Source: Candidatus Kaiserbacteria bacterium RIFCSPLOWO2_01_FULL_55_19 (lineage in GTDB: Bacteria > Patescibacteriota > Minisyncoccia > Phycocordibacterales > Phycocordibacteraceae). From it: 7,121 bases of DNA. Positions 5,747-7,121 of the stretch are shown here, piece after piece (within the stretch, counting starts at the first letter, position 1; each line of letters opens with the position of its first letter). The DNA lies in NCBI GenBank assembly GCA_001781715.1, contig MFMD01000014.1:1-7121 (forward strand), read 5' to 3'. The notes under the pieces were generated by a model, which did no database searches, was not told the origin of the DNA, and saw only the letters and a program-made list of their open reading frames with translations. The position numbers and the translations under genes were made by a program.

Positions 5747-6550
5747 CTAGCGGGTACGAATAAAAGTGCCTTCTTGTAAATCGCGGAACGCTTCCCGCAA
5801 TTCTTCATCCGTATTCATCACAATAGGGCCACGCCACGCAATCGGCTCATTAAGCGGCGCACCACCGATAAGGAGGAGGCGCGCGCCGAAGGTGCCCGCG
5901 TGGAATGCAACACTTTCGCCTGTGCGTTCAAAGAGGAGAATGGTGCCTGATGCGTAGCGCGTTTCACCTACACCGAGCGCGCCCTCAATCACATATGCAA
6001 AGACCGTGTGCCCTTCTGCGACAGGGACGGCGACTTCTCCATTCGCCTCAAGTGTGATGTCCATATAGAGCGGATTCTTTGAGATGACTCGGGCGTGCGC
6101 GAGCGGAGCGAGTGTAACTTCGGGGAGTATCTTCCCCTTCAGGTCTGTGTACTTCGGGTCTGTCATCTTGTCCTTCTTCGGGAGATTCACCCAGAGTTGG
6201 AAACCGCGGATGCCGTGCACACCCTCGGGCATTTCTTCGTGGATGATGACGCTCCCCGCCGTCATCCACTGCACTGCCCCGCTCTCTATCACGCCTTCGT
6301 TGCCGAGACTGTCTTTGTGGCGCACAGCACCATCCAGGATGTAGGTCACCGTCTCCATCCCACGATGCGGATGCCATGGGAAGCCCGCCTGATAGTGCTC
6401 GGGAACGGTGGAGCTGAAGTCATCAAAGAGGAGGAACGGGTCAAACTGCGCTGCTTCCGTATTTGAGAATCCGCGCCGCAGGCGTACGCCCGCACCCTCT
6501 ATCGTATCTTTCGTCTTAAATGTCGCCGCAATCTTCCGTGTAGTATTCAT
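5747..6550 (-). CDS. Pirin family protein
   Basis: Pirins are double-barrel cupins that bind a metal in the N-terminal barrel; some members have quercetin dioxygenase activity, others act in redox sensing or regulation. The 267-aa product begins the cupin core at about 20. The metal ligands known for human pirin (two His, one His, one Glu) are conserved as His60 and His62 in WHPHRGMETVTY, and His104 and Glu106 in HEEMPEG. The motif QWMTAG (94-99) and HKDSLGNEG (78-86) are also family hallmarks. The second barrel covers about 155-245 and ends with the conserved GGAPLNEPI. Its ATG overlaps the TGA of the upstream ABC-F gene (ATGA, 6550-6547), and no Shine-Dalgarno is seen, so it is probably translated by coupling. 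The physiological substrate is unknown. Confidence 0.95.
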   Translation of the reverse strand: MNTTRKIAATFKTKDTIEGAGVRLRRGFSNTEAAQFDPFLLFDDFSSTVPEHYQAGFPWHPHRGMETVTYILDGAVRHKDSLGNEGVIESGAVQWMTAGSVIIHEEMPEGVHGIRGFQLWVNLPKKDKMTDPKYTDLKGKILPEVTLAPLAHARVISKNPLYMDITLEANGEVAVPVAEGHTVFAYVIEGALGVGETRYASGTILLFERTGESVAFHAGTFGARLLLIGGAPLNEPIAWRGPIVMNTDEELREAFRDLQEGTFIRTR

Positions 6551-7121
6551 TTGTCTAAGTCTAGAATATCGTCAATGCGGATTTGCGCGACAAATTCGGG
6601 TACATGCGAGACGAGAATCATCGCGCCCGCGTATTCATCAAGCGCTTTGGCGATGACGGGCAGGTGGCGGAAATTGATGTGGTTCGTCGGCTCGTCAAGA
6701 ATGAGGAGGCCGGGACGCTCAAGGACGAGCGAGGCGAAGGCGACTAAGCCCTTCTGTCCTTCCGAGAGACTGCCTATCTTCGTATGGATAACATCCGCCG
6801 TGAGCAAGAATCCCGCGGCGACGGTGCGTAAGCGCTCTTCGTCAGGCTTCCCCATCGCCTTCGCAAGCGCCTCGTAGACCGTCTGGTCAAGATTGAGGGT
6901 AGAGAAATCTTGCCGATAATACCCGATCTTCACGCCCGCGGTAACGGCGGCACCGACCGGCGTACCGAGCGCGATGTTCTCAAGGAGCGTACTCTTGCCG
7001 ATACCGTTTGGTCCTTTCAATAAGAGATGCTGATTTTTCCGGAGCGCGATGCTCGTTTTCTTCTTGGTAATCTTTTTACCTTTCGAGACTTTATACGAGG
7101 TGAGTGCGAGCACGACGCCGC
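6547..7121 (-). CDS. ABC-F ATPase, C-terminal part (5' end outside window)
   Basis: ABC-F proteins are soluble ATPases with two ABC domains that act on the ribosome, in translation-factor or antibiotic-protection roles. Only one ABC domain is seen here. The frame is open to the window edge past a GTG at 7113, so I treat it as the second domain of a longer protein. Counted from that GTG: Walker A GPNGIGKS 34-41, Q-loop Gln68 in YYRQDF, signature LSEGQ 116-120 (usual LSGGE/Q), Walker B LLILDEPTNH 136-145, switch His170 in LVSH. EPTNH is the ABC-F hallmark. After it the normal LD of the D-loop is replaced by IN (NHINFRH). No membrane segments occur. A free-standing single-domain protein from the GTG cannot be excluded without upstream sequence. 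Its stop overlaps the pirin start by 4 nt. Confidence 0.88.
   Translation of the reverse strand, partial: GVVLALTSYKVSKGKKITKKKTSIALRKNQHLLLKGPNGIGKSTLLENIALGTPVGAAVTAGVKIGYYRQDFSTLNLDQTVYEALAKAMGKPDEERLRTVAAGFLLTADVIHTKIGSLSEGQKGLVAFASLVLERPGLLILDEPTNHINFRHLPVIAKALDEYAGAMILVSHVPEFVAQIRIDDILDLDK

Noticed and set aside
5739..5755. Palindrome CCGCTAGCGG (5744-5753) between the convergent genes as a shared terminator.
   Set aside because: Only a 3-bp stem with a 4-nt loop is realistic, and no U tract follows on either strand.
1..7121. CRISPR arrays, insertion sequences, toxin-antitoxin pairs or a new defence system.
   Set aside because: No spaced direct repeats, transposase motifs, terminal repeats or defence-type domains are visible; nearly all sequence is explained by the listed genes.

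Overview
The window looks like a piece of a bacterial chromosome, most likely a Candidate Phyla Radiation (Patescibacteria/Parcubacteria-type) genome. This is an inference from the overall style: tightly packed genes, moderate GC, divergent versions of universal proteins, and small ABC systems. No rRNA or other taxonomic marker is present to prove it. No mobile element, CRISPR array, complete tRNA or rRNA is visible. Most genes lie on the minus strand.

Layout, left to right. Positions 1-56 hold the possible tail of an upstream plus-strand gene. A small unrecognised plus-strand gene follows (61-309, TTG start, good ribosome-binding site), closed by a clear intrinsic terminator (321-361). Then come minus-strand genes: a complete cyclopropane-fatty-acyl-phospholipid synthase (360-1511), and upstream of it the ribosome-associated GTPase TypA/BipA (1586-3406). 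A 146-bp gap holds the typA promoter, an inverted repeat over its -35 box, and a minus-strand terminator built on a 16-bp perfect palindrome. Next is a two-gene minus-strand ABC exporter resembling E. coli YadG/YadH (ATPase 4331-5089, permease 3553-4329, spaced by 1 bp). A short divergent promoter region (5090-5162) separates it from a plus-strand multi-pass membrane protein (5163-5738). That gene converges, 8 bp apart, on a minus-strand pair: a pirin (5747-6550), whose start overlaps the stop of the C-terminal half of an ABC-F ATPase (6547 to the window edge).

How they fit together. The themes are the envelope (Cfa modifies membrane lipids, YadGH-type transport, a small membrane protein) and translation (TypA and ABC-F both act on ribosomes). 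No single dedicated pathway is evident. The most interesting signal is regulatory. Three transcription units have a -10-like hexamer only 6-10 nt in front of the start codon with no Shine-Dalgarno, which predicts leaderless or nearly leaderless mRNAs. Internal operon genes appear to rely on stop/start coupling instead. I do not see a convincing new multi-gene system; the best leads are the promoter architecture, the typA inverted repeat, the cfa gene in a reduced genome, and the ABC-F/pirin coupling.
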